DNA of 7,198 nt from Candidatus Brocadiaceae bacterium. GTDB taxonomy: Bacteria > Planctomycetota > Brocadiia > SM23-32. The notes under the pieces were generated by a model that saw only the letters and a list, made by a program, of their open reading frames with translations, did not search any database and had not been told where the DNA came from. Position 1 is the stretch's first letter; the number at the start of each line of letters is the position of its first letter. This document shows, one piece after another, positions 5,241 to 7,198 of the stretch. The DNA lies in NCBI GenBank assembly GCA_003551785.1, contig PUNP01000623.1:1-7198 (forward strand), written 5' to 3'. A program made the position numbers and the translations under genes.

Positions 5241-5957
5241 CTACAAGTGACTATTTACCGCACATATCTCGTCCCATGCGACACGAGCCGCACGTATCAT
5301 CTCATCCACCATTGCAGGGGGGTCTTCGGCTTTGATGATACCACTTGTTGCGCCCGTCCCCTGCGCACCAGCTTTTATAACATCATACACATCTTTCCCG
5401 CTGCTTATCCCGGCGGCCTGCAAAACAAGAATATCGGGGTTCACGCTCTTCACGGCCATATTGCTGGCGTGGACATAATTCTCCCCGCTGGTTTGCCCTG
5501 TACCGATGAGTTCTGACGGCTCTGCAATGATAATATCAGGAGAAAAATGCGCTATAGCCTTAGCCTCTTCAATGGAATCTGTGCATACAATGGAAAGAAG
5601 TCCTACTTCATCCGCCCGCCTAACGGCCCTTCTTAATTCGTTTACTTTCATTGGTTTCTCGGCGTGATTCAGCATAACACCCGCCGCACCGGCATCTTTA
5701 ACTGCCTCGGGAAGCACGGATCCTAACCCCCTGCCCACAGGTAAAGGGTCCATGTGCTGCGCACAGATAAGAATTTTTTCTGTCTCCGCGGCCAGAAGCC
5801 GTATATCAGTATACTGAGGTGTAAAGATAATATCGACATCATACTTTAAGGCTGCCCAGTCCGCAGCCTTAGCAAGTTCAAGTACATTTTCGCCGAAAAG
5901 ATAAGCCTTCGGCCCTATTTCAAAAAAAGGTGGTTTGATTGGCTTTTTTACAGTCAT
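5241..5957 (-). CDS. triosephosphate-isomerase-like protein, archaeal-type short form
   Basis: At 238 residues this has the compact layout of archaeal triosephosphate isomerases. Catalytic positions are kept: K17 in 'EIGPKAYLFG', H98 in 'MLNHAEKPM' (the family's 'NHSE' loop) and E146 in 'IIAEPSELIGTG'. The 'AQHMDPLPVGRGLGSVLPEA' stretch (66-85) matches the interface loop region, and phosphate loops 'AAGISSG' (181-187) and 'GATSGIIKAEDP' (202-213) are present. The mobile loop 'AEPSELIGTG' differs from the usual 'YEPVWAIGTG', so the substrate may be another aldose/ketose phosphate. Paralogues of this fold act on erythrulose phosphate in tetritol pathways. It lies 112 bases after the kinase and 33 before YjbQ. 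The ATG at 5957 has only a weak purine-rich site upstream. Cytosolic; a catabolic paralogue is likelier than the housekeeping enzyme. Confidence 0.85.
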   Translation of the reverse strand: MTVKKPIKPPFFEIGPKAYLFGENVLELAKAADWAALKYDVDIIFTPQYTDIRLLAAETEKILICAQHMDPLPVGRGLGSVLPEAVKDAGAAGVMLNHAEKPMKVNELRRAVRRADEVGLLSIVCTDSIEEAKAIAHFSPDIIIAEPSELIGTGQTSGENYVHASNMAVKSVNPDILVLQAAGISSGKDVYDVIKAGAQGTGATSGIIKAEDPPAMVDEMIRAARVAWDEICAVNSHL

Positions 5958-6051
5958 GATTTATTTCTTGAATAATTTCCACATTTGATTTGACAATTAG
6001 CCAGATATAAATGAAAACAACGGGCGTAAAGATGTAAGGAGTGCCTCCCAT
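5920..6051 (-). CDS. possible 43-residue membrane micropeptide between kinase and isomerase
   Basis: An ATG at 6049-6051 opens 43 codons ending in TGA at 5920-5922. The front part is a plausible single membrane span, 'YIFTPVVFIYIWLIV', followed by a charged tail. It lies in the same frame as the kinase, nine codons after the kinase stop counting its stop-adjacent codons, and overlaps the first 38 bases of the isomerase-like gene in another frame. No Shine-Dalgarno sequence is visible. It may be a small protein, the end of a deleted membrane-protein gene, or chance. Confidence 0.2.
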   Translation of the reverse strand: MGGTPYIFTPVVFIYIWLIVKSNVEIIQEINHDCKKANQTTFF

Positions 6052-6069
6052 CGAACATGTTTTCAAGTA

Positions 6070-7198
6070 TTATTCATCTCCTGCCCCCTTGCGGGCTATA
6101 ATGGCGGCGCCTCTACAGGCCGATTCCGTACCCCCGGCAGTGACAAAAGGAATACCCGTATAGCGGGACTTCAAATCCATCAGCAGCTTGTTCCGAGCTC
6201 CCCCCCCCGCTGCAATAACTCGCTTAGGCTTTTCCTCCGGAAACATTTTTTCAATTATACCCTTAAACGAAACAGCAATGGACTCGTTTATGGCATAGAC
6301 AAAATGGGCATGGGAAAGACCGGGAGAAATACCGCTGAAGACATCAGAAAGTTTTTTTCCATTGATTGCCCCGGTCTTCACCGTCAATCCGGCAGAGCAA
6401 TTTACATGCTCCGCCATTTCAACAAGTTCAGGTACCGAAAATTCCGGGGCGAAATGATCCCTGTAGGCATCAAGGGATGAAGAACCGTTATTATCAAACG
6501 CCATACGACAGTAAGAACCCGGCCTGTCCCAGGGGGCCATGAAGATTCCTTCCGAAGGCTGATACTTATCGGTAAAAGCAACAACGGCCATAACAGTTCC
6601 GGTCGAATCGACCACTTCATCTTTTTTTTGCACTCCCGCACCCAGGGCCGCCATATGGTGATCAAGACTTCCGGCAAACAGCGGAGTATGAACATTCAGA
6701 CCGAACAGGCGTCCAGCTTTTTCGGTCACTTTTCCCGCCAGCCGTCCGACTCTGAGTTTATCCGGTAGAATATCCCGGTCAATTTCAAGGGCTTTCAATG
6801 CTTCCTCCCACCAATCGGACGCCGTGCAATCGACGAGCCCAAGCAGTGACGCGGAGCCGATATCTCCTTTTTTTTCGCCGGTAAAGAGGTAAACAAGATA
6901 ATCGGAGATCGTCATTAACTTCGCCGTTTTACTCCACAGTTCCGGTTCATTATTCCTGAGCCAAAGCAGCTTATTCACGCAGAGGCTTGGCGAGGGGGGG
7001 CTTCCCATACCAGTTACTTGCAAAAAGCTCTCGCGGTTCCACAGGTCGCCAATACCGGGGGATAACTCAGGAAAACGCTGGTCTTTCCATAATATAAGAG
7101 GAGTAAGCGGCTTATCCTGATCGTCTAACAGCAGAAAGCTGTTGGCCTGAGTGGAATAACCAATAGCGGTAATATCACCGGCATCACAGCCTGCATCC
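6070..7198 (-). CDS. FGGY-family carbohydrate kinase, 5' end beyond window
   Basis: The frame stays open to the right edge, giving the last 375 residues of a protein normally about 490 long. Visible landmarks (numbered from the window edge) are 'DITAIGYSTQANSFLLL' (8-24), 'ILWKDQR' (35-41) of the sugar-binding N-domain, 'TISDYLVYLFTGE' (96-108), 'AGSLDHHMAALGAGV' (175-189) with D179 as likely catalytic base, 'DSTGTVM' (197-203), and the adenosine-binding 'AAGGGARNKLLMD' (329-341). FGGY kinases phosphorylate ketoses or polyols with ATP; the sequence resembles xylulo- and fuculokinases but does not fix the sugar. No TTG or ATG inside the window is the real start, because conserved motifs continue upstream. 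The codons for the GGG motif create a run of nine G on the coding strand (6200-6208), a slippage-prone site. It probably heads the operon that continues into the isomerase-like gene. Confidence 0.9.
   Translation of the reverse strand, partial: DAGCDAGDITAIGYSTQANSFLLLDDQDKPLTPLILWKDQRFPELSPGIGDLWNRESFLQVTGMGSPPSPSLCVNKLLWLRNNEPELWSKTAKLMTISDYLVYLFTGEKKGDIGSASLLGLVDCTASDWWEEALKALEIDRDILPDKLRVGRLAGKVTEKAGRLFGLNVHTPLFAGSLDHHMAALGAGVQKKDEVVDSTGTVMAVVAFTDKYQPSEGIFMAPWDRPGSYCRMAFDNNGSSSLDAYRDHFAPEFSVPELVEMAEHVNCSAGLTVKTGAINGKKLSDVFSGISPGLSHAHFVYAINESIAVSFKGIIEKMFPEEKPKRVIAAGGGARNKLLMDLKSRYTGIPFVTAGGTESACRGAAIIARKGAGDE

Noticed and set aside
4857..5516. A 219-codon plus-strand reading frame
   Set aside because: It runs antisense across YjbQ and the isomerase-like gene and its translation has no family resemblance; it is a shadow of two well-supported genes.
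6038..6048. Small GGAG-TGC-CTCC stem between kinase and isomerase-like gene
   Set aside because: Four base pairs without a T run on the transcript side is too weak for a terminator.
6402..6695. A second minus-strand frame inside the kinase
   Set aside because: Its content is the frame-shifted image of conserved kinase sequence, with no start context or motif.

Overview
The window carries a leftward-reading sugar-catabolism region: every gene I can support lies on the minus strand. No tRNA, rRNA, CRISPR array or convincing intrinsic terminator was found. The likely source is a plant- or algal-polysaccharide-degrading bacterium. The sulfatase style, the REP-type transposase remnant, the cytosolic pectate lyase and the moderate GC content recall Lentisphaerota, Kiritimatiellota or other PVC bacteria. 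That placement is by resemblance from memory and is not proven.

Read in the direction of transcription (from 7198 down to 1), the first block is a set of phosphosugar enzymes. It starts with an FGGY carbohydrate kinase cut by the window edge (6070-7198). An archaeal-style triosephosphate-isomerase-like protein (5241-5957) and a YjbQ/UPF0047 protein (4707-5207) follow. After a 208-base gap come a ribulose-phosphate 3-epimerase family protein (3824-4498) and a SIS-domain sugar-phosphate isomerase (3225-3827), which overlap by 4 bases. Together they look like a route that phosphorylates a ketose and interconverts its phosphate esters toward central metabolism. The actual sugar cannot be read from the sequence.

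The middle block is wreckage. A type I sulfatase gene keeps its first ~97 codons (to about 2911) and its last 82 codons (2202-2450). Roughly 300 expected codons are missing and are replaced by the C-terminal part of a REP-associated/IS200-like transposase (2533-2910). At one junction sits a perfect 9+1+9 palindrome (2442-2460), and just after the transposase stop there are two interlocking inverted repeats (2503-2551).

The last block is pectin-related. It holds a PL2-like exo-pectate lyase without signal peptide (529-2106), an orphan 50-residue C-terminal coding remnant in the same frame (364-516), and the first 71 codons of a GH28/pectate-lyase-superfamily beta-helix protein (1-215) cut by the window edge. 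Both pectinases lack signal peptides, so they probably act on imported galacturonate oligomers in the cytoplasm. The region then reads as intracellular digestion of pectic fragments plus handling of the released or co-imported sugar phosphates.
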